Origin: CAYMOV01 sp964392085 | Lineage (GTDB): Bacteria > Oederibacteriota > Muellerivitia > Muellerivitales > Muellerivitaceae | Reading direction: 5' to 3' | Assembly (NCBI GenBank): GCA_964392085.1 | Contig: CAYMOV010000002.1 | Coordinates: 1 to 64,000 of the forward strand | DNA length: 64,000 bases | Part shown: positions 51,297-59,605 of the stretch, one piece after another | Position numbering within the stretch: the stretch's first letter is position 1 | Layout: each line of letters opens with the position of its first letter | Position numbers and translations under genes: made by a program | The notes under the pieces: generated by a model | Database searches by the model: none | The model's input: only the letters and a program-made list of their open reading frames with translations | Told to the model about the DNA's origin: nothing

Positions 51297-52235
51297 ATGG
51301 CGAGATTGGCGGGGGTATTCGCGAACGAGGGCGCCCAAAACGTGGGCATGGGCAAGGAATTCTACGACAAGTCCCTGACCGCCCGGAAATACTTCGATGA
51401 CGCCGAGAAGATCCTGGAACTGAAGGTCGCCAAGCTTTGCTTCCTCGGCCCCAAGGAGGAGCAGGACCTCACCCCGAACGCCCATTACGCCACGTTTGTC
51501 TGCGGCGTGGCGGCCTGGGAACTCCTGGTGGCCAACAAACGGCGCGCCGAGGTGGTGACGGGGGCCGGGGTTGGCGAGATCGCCGCCCTGACGGCCGCCG
51601 AATGCCTGCCCTACGGGGCCGCCTTGAATTTCATCTACAAACGCGCCCAATGGATCGACGCGAAGGTGGGCCCGGACAAGGGCCGGTCGCTCATGGTCCA
51701 GGGGATCCCCACGGAGAGGCTGTCGGGGGCCCTCTCCCGGGAGGAAGGTGAGCTCCACCTGACCCACCGGTTGGCCCCTGACGTCCAGGTGGTGTGGGGC
51801 CCGCGGGAGGCGGCGGAATCCCTCGAGCTGGAATTGCAAGGCGCACCCGGCGTGAAGGTTACGTCCGCCACCACCCGGGGGCCGCTCCACACGCCCTTGG
51901 CGGCCGCCTGGGAAGCCGACCTGGAGGCCCTCCTGACGGCCTGCCTGGCGGGCGCCCCCCTCAAGAACCCGAAGGCCACCGTCCACCGGGTCTCCGACGG
52001 GGAATACGTGGGGACCCCCGAGGGTATCCGGGACATCCTGATCCGGCAGTATTCAAGACCGGTGGACTGGACCCAAACGGTGTCCGTCCTGACGGGCCGG
52101 GGGTACCGGACTTTCGTGGAGATGGGACCGGGGAAGGTCTACACCACCCTCGTCAAACGCATCGACAGCAACACCCGGGTGGCCAACGTGGAGGACGTGA
52201 AGTCGCTATCGGTGGCCCTGAAGGTGACTTCCTGA
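51297..52235 (+). CDS. FabD-like (malonyl-CoA:ACP transacylase fold) protein lacking the catalytic serine
   Basis: The 312-residue protein aligns along its length with FabD but has lost key residues. The nucleophile motif GHSLGE reads G89-AGVGE (His to Ala, Ser to Gly). The oxyanion motif FPGQGSQ reads FANEGAQ. Arg116 and His198 remain at FabD-like positions (E. coli Arg117, His201). The C-terminal VEMGPGKVYTTLVKRI is typical. Loss of the serine should abolish acyl transfer, so it may bind or regulate rather than catalyse. The uninterrupted frame argues against simple decay. It stands alone, without fab genes nearby. Confidence 0.82.
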   Translation: MARLAGVFANEGAQNVGMGKEFYDKSLTARKYFDDAEKILELKVAKLCFLGPKEEQDLTPNAHYATFVCGVAAWELLVANKRRAEVVTGAGVGEIAALTAAECLPYGAALNFIYKRAQWIDAKVGPDKGRSLMVQGIPTERLSGALSREEGELHLTHRLAPDVQVVWGPREAAESLELELQGAPGVKVTSATTRGPLHTPLAAAWEADLEALLTACLAGAPLKNPKATVHRVSDGEYVGTPEGIRDILIRQYSRPVDWTQTVSVLTGRGYRTFVEMGPGKVYTTLVKRIDSNTRVANVEDVKSLSVALKVTS

Positions 52236-52242
52236 GGACCGA

Positions 52243-52887
52243 ATGAAATTGCCCGTCCAAACCAGTTATTCCCGAGCCGGTCAATCCTCGTTTGGGACCC
52301 GGCGCCTTCGTCTCCTGGCCTTGGCCTTTGGGATCCTCGGGGTGTTCGGTTACGGCCCGGTCCCGGATCGGACCGCCGTTCCCGAGCCGCCGCCCCCCCC
52401 GACGGCGACTTCGACCGACAGCCCCGCCTCGACCCCCACGGGGACCCTCACGCCGCCCCCCAGTCCCACCCCCACGGGTTCCCCGACGGCCACGCCCGTG
52501 ATCGTATTGCCGGTTTACCTGGAACCGACCGAAACGGCGACGCCGGTGGTGCCGGTCCCCACCCAAGAGTTGGACGACGTGGGGCCTGTCCCGACGCTGC
52601 CCGAACTGTCGGTCTTCCCGAATCCCGCCCAGGATAAGAACGTTTATTTCCGCTTCAGGTCCCCGGAGGATTGGAAGGTGGTGGTGCGTATCTTCGATTC
52701 CTACGGCGACGAGGCGGCCCGCCTCGATCAGGAAGGCAAGGACACCTTCGACCTCCCATGGGCCTTGGGCAAGATCGAGTCGGGCATCTATTACTACCGG
52801 ATCACCGCGGAGCACTTGGCGTCCGGACGGATCCTGCGGTACCCCGTGGGCCGGTTCGTCGTGGACCGCATCAAGACCCGCAAATAG
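52243..52887 (+). CDS. Exported protein with Thr/Pro linker and FlgD-Ig-like C-terminal domain
   Basis: The 214-residue protein has an N-terminal hydrophobic segment (LLALAFGILGVFGYG), a Pro/Thr-rich linker (about residues 46-110) and a C-terminal beta domain from about residue 122 (LSVFPNPAQDKNVYFRF ... GIYYYRITAEH). That domain is of the FlgD-Ig or secretion-tail type. It starts 7 bases after the FabD-like gene. The domain resembles C-terminal sorting modules of the FCB group, but no known type IX export signal can be proven here. The function is unknown. Confidence 0.72.
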   Translation: MKLPVQTSYSRAGQSSFGTRRLRLLALAFGILGVFGYGPVPDRTAVPEPPPPPTATSTDSPASTPTGTLTPPPSPTPTGSPTATPVIVLPVYLEPTETATPVVPVPTQELDDVGPVPTLPELSVFPNPAQDKNVYFRFRSPEDWKVVVRIFDSYGDEAARLDQEGKDTFDLPWALGKIESGIYYYRITAEHLASGRILRYPVGRFVVDRIKTRK

Positions 52888-52962
52888 GGACGCCGGGACC
52901 GGGAAGGACTTTCCGTCGCTCGGGACCTGTTTTTCCCTTATGATGATCGGGGTTCTCCAAAC

Positions 52963-54486
52963 ATGAACGAAAAACCGCCTGAAATCCTGATCGTGGGCCG
53001 GCCCAACGTGGGCAAGTCCACCCTTTTCAACCGTTTCCTGGGCAAACCCATGGCCCTGGTGGACGACCGCCCCGGCACGACCCGTGACCTCAAGAGCGGT
53101 GAAGTCGAATGGGGAGGCCGGCTGTTCCAGGTGACCGATTCCGGCGGCTGGCTGCCGGGGGATGTCGAGGACCGAATCGCGGGCCAAGTGGGCCGGCTGA
53201 TCGATGAGAAAAGCCGCGAAGCCGACCTCCTGCTCTTCCTGGTCGACGGCCAACAGGGCCTGACCCCGATGGACCAAAGCCTCGCCCGCTACCTGCACCA
53301 GCAGGGCGGCCGGGTGATCCTGGTCATCAACAAGGCCGACCGCCAGGAGGATGAGACGCCGTTCATGTCCGACTTCTCCCAACTGGGGTTCGAGGACGTC
53401 GTCTCCCTGTCCGCCATGCACGGCCTGGGCACGGATACCCTTTTGGACCTGCTCTGCGAACGGCTCCCCGTCACCCGGCTCGATCCGGAGGGGGAGGATT
53501 CCCAAAAGCCCTTCAAGATCGCGGTGGTGGGGAAACCCAACGTGGGGAAGTCCTCGCTCCTAAACGCCTTGATCGGGAAGAACCTCCTGGTCGTGGACAA
53601 CACCCCTGGGACCACCCATGATTCCATCGCCGTGGTCCTCGAGCAGGGTGAACGGGACCTCGTGGCGGTGGACACCGCCGGCATCCGGGCGCCCAAACAG
53701 GTCGAATCCCGGGTGGAGAAGATCTCAATCGACCAGGCGCTGTACGAGATCCAGACCTGCCAAGTGGTGCTCTTCATCCTGGACGGGGAATTGGGCATGG
53801 CCCACCAGGACGTGACCTTGGCTCGGATGCTCCAGGAGGCCTTCCGGCCCGTGGTCATTGTGGTGAACAAGTGGGACATCCACCCGCCCGGCGCGGAACA
53901 GGCTTGGGCCGAGAAGAATGCCCGCCACACCCTCCGTTCCCTACGGTTCGCCCCGATCGTCTTCATTTCCGCCAAGACCAAGAAAAACTTGGAAAAAGTG
54001 GTGCCCCTGGCGAAGCAGGTCTATGAGGAAAGCTGCCGGAGGATCTCCACGGCGAAATTCAACCTGGCCCTCCGGGACGCCGTCAGCCGCCAAGCCCCGC
54101 CGTTCCGGCGGGGCAACCGTCTCCGCCCACTCTATGGTTTCCAGCGGTTGGGGCACCCTCCGGCCTTTGAGATCTTCGCCAACCATCCCGAATCGGTGGT
54201 TCCTTCGTATTTAAGGTTCCTGGAGGAGTCCCTTCGGACGTCGTTCGACCTCCGAAACACCCCGCTTCAACTGGTGTTCAAGGCCAAGTCCCCCAATCCC
54301 AAGCGCCCCCGCAAACCCCATTACGTGAAGACCGAGAGATCCGGCCGGACCGCCCATCCGGACCCGGAGGTGCGGCCCAAAAGTCCCGGCGGTCCCCGGG
54401 TGGAGTCGTCCGGGGTCCCGAAGACGAAGAGAGAACGCCGGAAGCGCAGCGCCCGCCCGGGCTACCGGGGAGGCCGGCCGCGATGA
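52963..54486 (+). CDS. der: Ribosome-assembly GTPase Der (EngA)
   Basis: The 507-residue protein has two tandem GTPase domains. The first P-loop is G12-RPNVGKST and the second GKPNVGKSS near residue 189, each followed by DRPGTTRD or NTPGTTHD and by NKAD or NKWD. A C-terminal KH-like domain and a basic Lys/Arg/Pro tail of about 65 residues follow. Der is needed for 50S subunit maturation. The stop overlaps the plsY ATG, starting a plsY-gpsA-HU-merR run. The tail is longer than in most homologues. Confidence 0.96.
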   Translation: MNEKPPEILIVGRPNVGKSTLFNRFLGKPMALVDDRPGTTRDLKSGEVEWGGRLFQVTDSGGWLPGDVEDRIAGQVGRLIDEKSREADLLLFLVDGQQGLTPMDQSLARYLHQQGGRVILVINKADRQEDETPFMSDFSQLGFEDVVSLSAMHGLGTDTLLDLLCERLPVTRLDPEGEDSQKPFKIAVVGKPNVGKSSLLNALIGKNLLVVDNTPGTTHDSIAVVLEQGERDLVAVDTAGIRAPKQVESRVEKISIDQALYEIQTCQVVLFILDGELGMAHQDVTLARMLQEAFRPVVIVVNKWDIHPPGAEQAWAEKNARHTLRSLRFAPIVFISAKTKKNLEKVVPLAKQVYEESCRRISTAKFNLALRDAVSRQAPPFRRGNRLRPLYGFQRLGHPPAFEIFANHPESVVPSYLRFLEESLRTSFDLRNTPLQLVFKAKSPNPKRPRKPHYVKTERSGRTAHPDPEVRPKSPGGPRVESSGVPKTKRERRKRSARPGYRGGRPR

Positions 54487-55133
54487 ACCAAAATTTCATC
54501 TTTTGGTTCGTCATCCTCTGGTCATACTTTTGGGGTTCCATCCCGACGGGGTACTGGTTGATGAAGTTCGGCAAGGACGTCGATATCCGCCGCCAAGGGA
54601 GCGGCAATATCGGCATGACCAACGTTTGGAGGTTCGCCGGGGCGAAGTGGGGGATCGCCACCCTGATCCTGGATATCCTCAAGGGCGTCGTGGCGGTCTG
54701 GATGGCCGGGAAACTGGACCCCGTTAACCGCGGGACGATGGTTCTTGCCGGGCTTTTCGTGATCATCGGGAACCTGTTTCCGATCTTCCTCCGGTTCAAG
54801 GGCGGGAAGGGAGTCGGGACGAGCATCGGGGTCTTTTACACCCTGTTGCCGATCCCCAGCCTGATCGGGACGGCCTTTTTCGGGCTCGTGATTTGGAGGT
54901 GGAAGATGGTGTCCGCCGCGAGCCTCGCCGGCGTCACGGCCATGGCCCTCGCGTCCTGTTATTTCCTGGGCGCCGACCAGGTGGAGCCCCATTTGGCCCT
55001 CTTGGTCTGCCTTTTGGTCTGGTACGGCCACCGCGCCAACCTGCTTCGCCTGTTGGCCGGCACCGAACGGAGAATCGGGTCCACGCCGCCTTCGGCCGCG
55101 CCGGAACCTCCCGGGAAGGACCAACCCGCATGA
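54483..55133 (+). CDS. plsY: Glycerol-3-phosphate acyltransferase PlsY
   Basis: The 216-residue polytopic membrane enzyme uses acyl-phosphate to make lysophosphatidic acid. Its motifs are GSIPTGYWLMK, RRQGSGNIGMTNVWR and RFKGGKGVGTSIG, the three conserved cytoplasmic loops of PlsY. It overlaps der upstream and gpsA downstream by 4 bases each. gpsA supplies its glycerol-3-phosphate. Confidence 0.96.
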   Translation: MNQNFIFWFVILWSYFWGSIPTGYWLMKFGKDVDIRRQGSGNIGMTNVWRFAGAKWGIATLILDILKGVVAVWMAGKLDPVNRGTMVLAGLFVIIGNLFPIFLRFKGGKGVGTSIGVFYTLLPIPSLIGTAFFGLVIWRWKMVSAASLAGVTAMALASCYFLGADQVEPHLALLVCLLVWYGHRANLLRLLAGTERRIGSTPPSAAPEPPGKDQPA

Positions 55134-56131
55134 AAACCGCGGTCCTGGGGGCGGGAAGTTGGGGGATGACCCTGGCGGTCCATCTCCAACGGGTCGGTCA
55201 TGGGGTGCGTCTATGGGAAATCGACCCGACCCGCGCGGGACGCCTCCAGGCGGAACGTGTGGATCGGGTGATCCTGCCGGGTTTGACCTTGCCGCCTCCC
55301 ATCGAGGTGTCGTCCGACCTCGCCCAGGTTTTGGGGGGGGTCGGCGCCGTGGTTTTCGTGGTCCCATCGCACCACATGCGGTCCTCAGCCCGACGGGCCG
55401 CGTTATCCTGGCCGGGGGGGGCCTTCGCGGTCAACGCCGCGAAAGGTTTGGAGGAGGGAAGCCTCCGGCGCATGGATGAGGTGTTGGCGGAGGAACTCCC
55501 GAAAGGAACCTCCCTCGGGGTCCTTTCGGGACCCAGCCACGCCGAGGAGGTGGCCGAACTCCACCCCACGGCGCTGGTCGCGGCGGCCCGTGAGAAGGCC
55601 GAAGCGGCCCGGATCCAGGATCTTTTCCATGGTGATCCCCTCCGGATCTACACCTCCTCCGATCTTGTGGGGGTGGGTTTGGGAGGGAGCCTGAAAAACG
55701 TCATCGCCCTCGCCGCGGGGGTCCTCGATGGCCTGGGACTGGGGGACAACACCAAGGCCGCCCTCATGACCCGGGGCCTCCATGAGATCACCCGGTTGGG
55801 AGTCGCCTTGGGCGCCGCCCCGGAAACCTTCGCGGGGTTGGCGGGCATGGGGGACCTGTTCGTCACCTGCATGAGCCGTCACAGCCGTAACCGCCTCCTC
55901 GGGGAGAAGATCGGCAAGGGTTTGACCTTGGAGGCCGCCCTGGGCCAAATGGTCATGGTGGCCGAGGGCGTCAAGACGGCCCGAGCCGCGCGGGACCTCG
56001 CCCACGGTGTCCGGGTCGAGGTACCGATCGTGGAGCAGGTTTGCCGGGTCCTTTTCGAAGGGGTGCCGGCCCGGGAGGCCGTCAGGGCCCTCATGGCCCG
56101 GGACGCCAAGCCCGAGACCGGGGAACCCTGA
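55130..56131 (+). CDS. gpsA: Glycerol-3-phosphate dehydrogenase (NAD(P)+)
   Basis: The 333-residue enzyme reduces dihydroxyacetone phosphate to glycerol-3-phosphate for phospholipids. The Rossmann motif is VLGAGSWGMTLA. The catalytic region includes NAAKGLEEGS, SGPSHAEEVA and GGSLKNVIALAAGVLDGL, with the conserved Lys in SLKNV. The ATG overlaps the plsY stop, and the last base of its stop begins the next gene. Confidence 0.96.
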   Translation: MKTAVLGAGSWGMTLAVHLQRVGHGVRLWEIDPTRAGRLQAERVDRVILPGLTLPPPIEVSSDLAQVLGGVGAVVFVVPSHHMRSSARRAALSWPGGAFAVNAAKGLEEGSLRRMDEVLAEELPKGTSLGVLSGPSHAEEVAELHPTALVAAAREKAEAARIQDLFHGDPLRIYTSSDLVGVGLGGSLKNVIALAAGVLDGLGLGDNTKAALMTRGLHEITRLGVALGAAPETFAGLAGMGDLFVTCMSRHSRNRLLGEKIGKGLTLEAALGQMVMVAEGVKTARAARDLAHGVRVEVPIVEQVCRVLFEGVPAREAVRALMARDAKPETGEP

Positions 56132-56418
56132 TGGACCGCGTGGGGCTAGCGCGGGGCCTCAAGCCGTTGGGCCTCAACCATGAACGGGCGAGGGCCGCCG
56201 TGGACGCCTTCTTTGACCAGATGGCCGATGTCTTGAACCGGGGCCGGGCCGTTTCTATAGTGGGTTTCGGCAAGTGGGAGTGGCGGACCCAACCCGCCAA
56301 GGACGCCTTGGATCCCCGGACCGGGGCGCCCCGTCGGGTCCCGGCCAGGCGAAAAGTGGGCTTCAAGCCGAGCGAACGGTTGAAAAGCGATCTCAATCCC
56401 GGCTTGGACCCGCCGTAA
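56131..56418 (+). CDS. HU/IHF family DNA-binding protein
   Basis: The 95-residue protein has the HU/IHF fold: the helical N-terminus (ARAAVDAFFDQMADVLNRG), then VSIVGFGKWEWRTQPAK, then the DNA-binding arm with the intercalating-Pro region (PRTGAPRRVPARRKVGFKPS). It bends or wraps DNA. The ATG overlaps the gpsA stop by one base. A MerR-type regulator follows 16 bases later, a pairing also seen near ihfA in other bacteria. Confidence 0.9.
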   Translation: MDRVGLARGLKPLGLNHERARAAVDAFFDQMADVLNRGRAVSIVGFGKWEWRTQPAKDALDPRTGAPRRVPARRKVGFKPSERLKSDLNPGLDPP

Positions 56419-56434
56419 CCGAAAGGAGGCCGTC

Positions 56435-56914
56435 ATGGTTCCTGAGGAAAAGTTGATTTATACTATCGGCGACGCCGCACGGTTGATCGACGTGAAGCCC
56501 TATGTCCTCCGTTATTGGGAGACCGAATTCCACCGATTGAACCCCGAGAAATCCGTGACGGGTCAAAGGTGTTACCGCGCCAAGGACCTCCGGACGGCGC
56601 TGACGATCAAGCGGCTCCTCCATGCCGAGAAGTTCACCATCGCGGGAGCCAAGCAGAAACTTGAGGAATTGGGGGAGGATGGCTTGGACCAACTGAACAT
56701 CTTCGGCGCTGCGGCCCCCAACCCGGGCCCTTCGGAGTCCTTGGTCCCGGAACCGGTCGTTCAGGCGAACGCCCCGGCCGCTAAGGAAAACCCGGTGGGG
56801 CGGCCCGCCATGATCCAAAGCGGGGAAGACGAGAGTTTGGCCACCCGGGCTGATCTAGGAGCCCTTCGCCGACTTATCGCCGAAAGCCTGGAACTCCTCC
56901 GGAAATACCCCTGA
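56435..56914 (+). CDS. MerR family transcriptional regulator
   Basis: The 159-residue protein has an N-terminal MerR winged helix-turn-helix (YTIGDAARLIDVKPYVLRYW, then GQRCYRAKDLRTALTIKRLL). A short helix and a Pro/Ala-rich linker to a C-terminal helix follow. There is no Cys-rich metal site, so the effector is unknown. AAAGGAGG lies 7 bases upstream of the ATG. The gene ends the der-merR run. Confidence 0.9.
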   Translation: MVPEEKLIYTIGDAARLIDVKPYVLRYWETEFHRLNPEKSVTGQRCYRAKDLRTALTIKRLLHAEKFTIAGAKQKLEELGEDGLDQLNIFGAAAPNPGPSESLVPEPVVQANAPAAKENPVGRPAMIQSGEDESLATRADLGALRRLIAESLELLRKYP

Positions 56915-57106
56915 CCTGAGCCCGGGAATTCCCTTGATCGGTTGGGTTTCCGCTTGAGCTATTGAACCCTTTTCCCTAAACTTGGTGTCCCTTCGGCCCC
57001 CCTATTGGGAGGCCGCTTCTTTTTGTGGAGGGACGGGGCCGGGGTGGACCCGGGGGCGGATGAAAGTCCACTTTGGAACGGATCCCAAAGTGATGGCAAC
57101 CCGTCT

Positions 57107-57134
57107 GCGCATTGGGTTCGGGACAAAGCTGGTC
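57107..57134 (+). pseudogene. Relic of a tRNA-Pro anticodon arm
   Basis: GCGCATTGGGTTCGGGACAA with the following AGCTGGTC matches the D-stem/anticodon arm of the intact tRNA-Pro 77 bases downstream, with a small insertion and a few substitutions. No acceptor stem can be formed, so it would be a decayed copy. Confidence 0.5.
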
Positions 57135-57145
57135 TTTTTGACGAT

Positions 57146-57342
<197 letters not shown>

Positions 57343-57380
57343 GCCGGTTCGTTCAAGCCGTCAAATGGTCGGTGACAATT

Positions 57381-57457
57381 CGGGGCGTGGCGCAGCCTGG
57401 TAGCGCAATTGCATGGGGTGCAAGAGGTCGCAGGTTCAAATCCTGCCGCCCCGACCA
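57381..57457 (+). tRNA. tRNA-Pro (GGG anticodon), CCA encoded
   Basis: Acceptor CGGGGCG pairs with CGCCCCG, the D-arm is GCGC-AGCCTGGTA-GCGC, and the anticodon stem is ATTGC/GCAAG (outer pair weak). The loop ATGGGGT contains GGG at 57415-57417 and G37. The T-arm GCAGG-TTCAAAT-CCTGC is perfect, and discriminator A plus CCA are encoded. The sequences AAATGGTCGG before and CCGACCATTT at the 3' end form a 10-base inverted repeat overlapping the mature end. Confidence 0.94.
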
Positions 57458-57498
57458 TTTTAAACCCGGGAAACCTGGGGACCGGCAACGGTCATGAC

Positions 57499-57525
57499 AA
57501 CCCTCCGAGCCCTCGGGGGGTTTTT
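57499..57525 (+). terminator. Rho-independent terminator after the tRNA pair
   Basis: AACCCTCCGAG, a CC/C loop and CTCGGGGGGTT form an 11-pair stem with one G-T pair, followed by TTTTTC. It probably ends the tRNA transcript. Confidence 0.88.
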
Positions 57526-57680
57526 CTTTATGGATTTTTCGGCAGTTTGGGATGGGCTGGTAATCCGACCCTTCCCTCAGTATATATATGCCGACATTTG
57601 ACACTTTGTCCCGGAACCCAACGTCCAATCGACGAATCCCGAATGCTGAAGATGGGACATGACCGGAGAATTGGAACCGC

Positions 57681-58190
57681 ATGGGCCGCCGCACCCACGT
57701 TCGTAACCTCCCCAAGCGAAAACGGCCCACGATCCGCGCCCGTCGGGCCCGTCTCGCGTCGGTTCCGGCCGACTCGGTGCCGATGGATCCCGAGCGGAGC
57801 GGTCTTCCTTTCGCACCGGGATGGGGTTTGTTCCTATTGCGCCTGGTGTTCGGGTTGGGCCTCATGCGTCACGGCATGGGCAAGTGGGGACAAATGGACG
57901 CTTTCACCCAAACCATCGCGGCCCTGGGGTTTCCCTTGGCGGAGCAGGCGGCTTGGGCGGCCATGGGGTCCGAGTTCCTCGGGGGCGCCCTTTGGGTCCT
58001 GGGTTGGAAGACCCGGTTGGCCTCCTTCTTCATTGGAGTGACGATGTCCGTCGCGGTTTTCCTGCAATACGCCCAGGACCCTTTCGAGAAAAAGGAAACA
58101 GCCCTGGCGTACCTGGCAGTGGCCGGGGTCCTGTTCATCGCGGGGCCCGGGCGTTGGTCGTTGGACCGATCTGAAAGGAACCTTTCCTGA
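57681..58190 (+). CDS. DoxX family membrane protein
   Basis: The 169-residue protein has four hydrophobic segments with the DoxX pattern: [42 protein letters not shown], then the last two helices. A basic N-terminal region of about 34 residues precedes the domain. An ATG at 57783 would remove it and is a real alternative because no clear Shine-Dalgarno sequence decides the start. DoxX proteins are small inner-membrane proteins of uncertain biochemical role. The TolC-like gene begins 2 bases after the stop. Confidence 0.82.
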   Translation: MGRRTHVRNLPKRKRPTIRARRARLASVPADSVPMDPERSGLPFAPGWGLFLLRLVFGLGLMRHGMGKWGQMDAFTQTIAALGFPLAEQAAWAAMGSEFLGGALWVLGWKTRLASFFIGVTMSVAVFLQYAQDPFEKKETALAYLAVAGVLFIAGPGRWSLDRSERNLS

Positions 58191-58192
58191 CC

Positions 58193-59605
58193 ATGACATC
58201 CCCGAATTCCCTTGGACGTATCGTGTCGCGATGCCTTTGGCTCGTCCCATTGCTGTTGGCCGGCTGTTCCGGCACCCGGGTCCGGGTGGGGGACGGGGTG
58301 GTGGAGGCGCCGTTACAAGAAGTGACCGGAGTGGATACGGCCGCTGTGGCCCGCGCCAAGGACAAGCCCGCGGTGGGCCTATGGGACGCCTATGCTTTTG
58401 CTGTGGAGCGCACCGAACGGCTCGCGGTTGAATATGAGGATGTGGAACAGTCGCGTGCCCACGCCGAGGAAGCAATCGGGAGCTACCTGCCCCAGGTTTC
58501 CCTCAAGGGGTCCAAGGGCTACCAACAATCGGTCCCGGGCGTGGCGCCCCCGGTCCAAACGGTTTTCTTGAACGTCCATCAACCCCTCATCACGGGCTTG
58601 AACGAGGTGGCGGCTCTCAAGGGCGCCTCCCATGAGCGTTGGATGAGGATCAGCCTACTCCGTCATGACGCGGGCCGCCTTCTTCTTGACGTGGCCCGGG
58701 CCTATTACACCGTCATCCAGACCCAGGAATCACTCCGGACCGAGTTGTCGACCCAGGAAATCACCAAGAAGATGTTGGCCCAGGAACGGGTTTTCCGCGA
58801 CCAGGGCCGTATCCGCCAGAGCGACCTCTTAAGCACCGAGGCCCAGTTGGCCCAGGGGGACGCCGTGGTCTCGACCCTCCAGGACCAGCTCGTGCAGGCC
58901 CGGGAGAATTTGGCCAACCTGACCGGAATGGAGCCGGACCGGGAACTGGCATTGGACGATCCGGCGGGCTTCCCGGAATATCAGGGAACGTTGGAAGACG
59001 CCGTCCATAAGTCCGGTATCCGTTGGGATGTCCGCGCGTCCTATGAGGCCTACCAGATGGCCAAGGACCAACTGCTGGCCGCCGAGGGAAGCCGCCTGCC
59101 GAGCCTTGCCGCCGACGGCGATTATTACCTCGACCGGACGGGCGGGAGCAACCCCGGTAAGTGGGACGCGATGCTGAGCGTCCAGATACCTATTTTCAAC
59201 CTGGCGGGCCTGGAGGGGAAGGCGCGGGAATACCAGTCAAAAAAACGACAGGCCGCCTTGGCCCTCACGCAGGCGCTCCGCTCGGCCAAGGAGGAGATCC
59301 GCGAGGCCTTCCAGGCCTACCAGAATTCCCTGAAGGAAGATGAGGCCTACCAGAAGGCCCTGACGGCCACCCAAAAGAGCCATGACGCGATGGAGCAGGA
59401 CTACAGCCACCATCTGATGAACATCGTGGATTACCTGAAGTCGGTCTCCGACCTGGAACAGGCGGAATTGGCCCGGGCCAGGTCGCGCACCCAATGGCGC
59501 ATCCAGCGCGTTTGGCTGGGGGTCGCCACGGGCGAGTTCCCGGTCACCCACGCCTTGCCGTCTGGAGAAGCTACCCCCGCCGTTTCCCCCGAGGTGAAGC
59601 CATGA
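58193..59605 (+). CDS. TolC-family outer-membrane efflux lipoprotein
   Basis: The 470-residue lipoprotein signal ends in LLLAGC with Cys25. Two tandem outer-membrane efflux (OEP) repeats follow, with long coiled-coil helices (ELSTQEITKKMLAQERVF; RSAKEEIREAFQAYQNSL) and barrel strands (YLPQVSLKGSKGY; GKWDAMLSVQIPIFNLAG). It would form the outer-membrane exit duct. The stop overlaps the RND gene by 4 bases. No membrane-fusion protein gene lies beside them. Confidence 0.92.
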   Translation: MTSPNSLGRIVSRCLWLVPLLLAGCSGTRVRVGDGVVEAPLQEVTGVDTAAVARAKDKPAVGLWDAYAFAVERTERLAVEYEDVEQSRAHAEEAIGSYLPQVSLKGSKGYQQSVPGVAPPVQTVFLNVHQPLITGLNEVAALKGASHERWMRISLLRHDAGRLLLDVARAYYTVIQTQESLRTELSTQEITKKMLAQERVFRDQGRIRQSDLLSTEAQLAQGDAVVSTLQDQLVQARENLANLTGMEPDRELALDDPAGFPEYQGTLEDAVHKSGIRWDVRASYEAYQMAKDQLLAAEGSRLPSLAADGDYYLDRTGGSNPGKWDAMLSVQIPIFNLAGLEGKAREYQSKKRQAALALTQALRSAKEEIREAFQAYQNSLKEDEAYQKALTATQKSHDAMEQDYSHHLMNIVDYLKSVSDLEQAELARARSRTQWRIQRVWLGVATGEFPVTHALPSGEATPAVSPEVKP

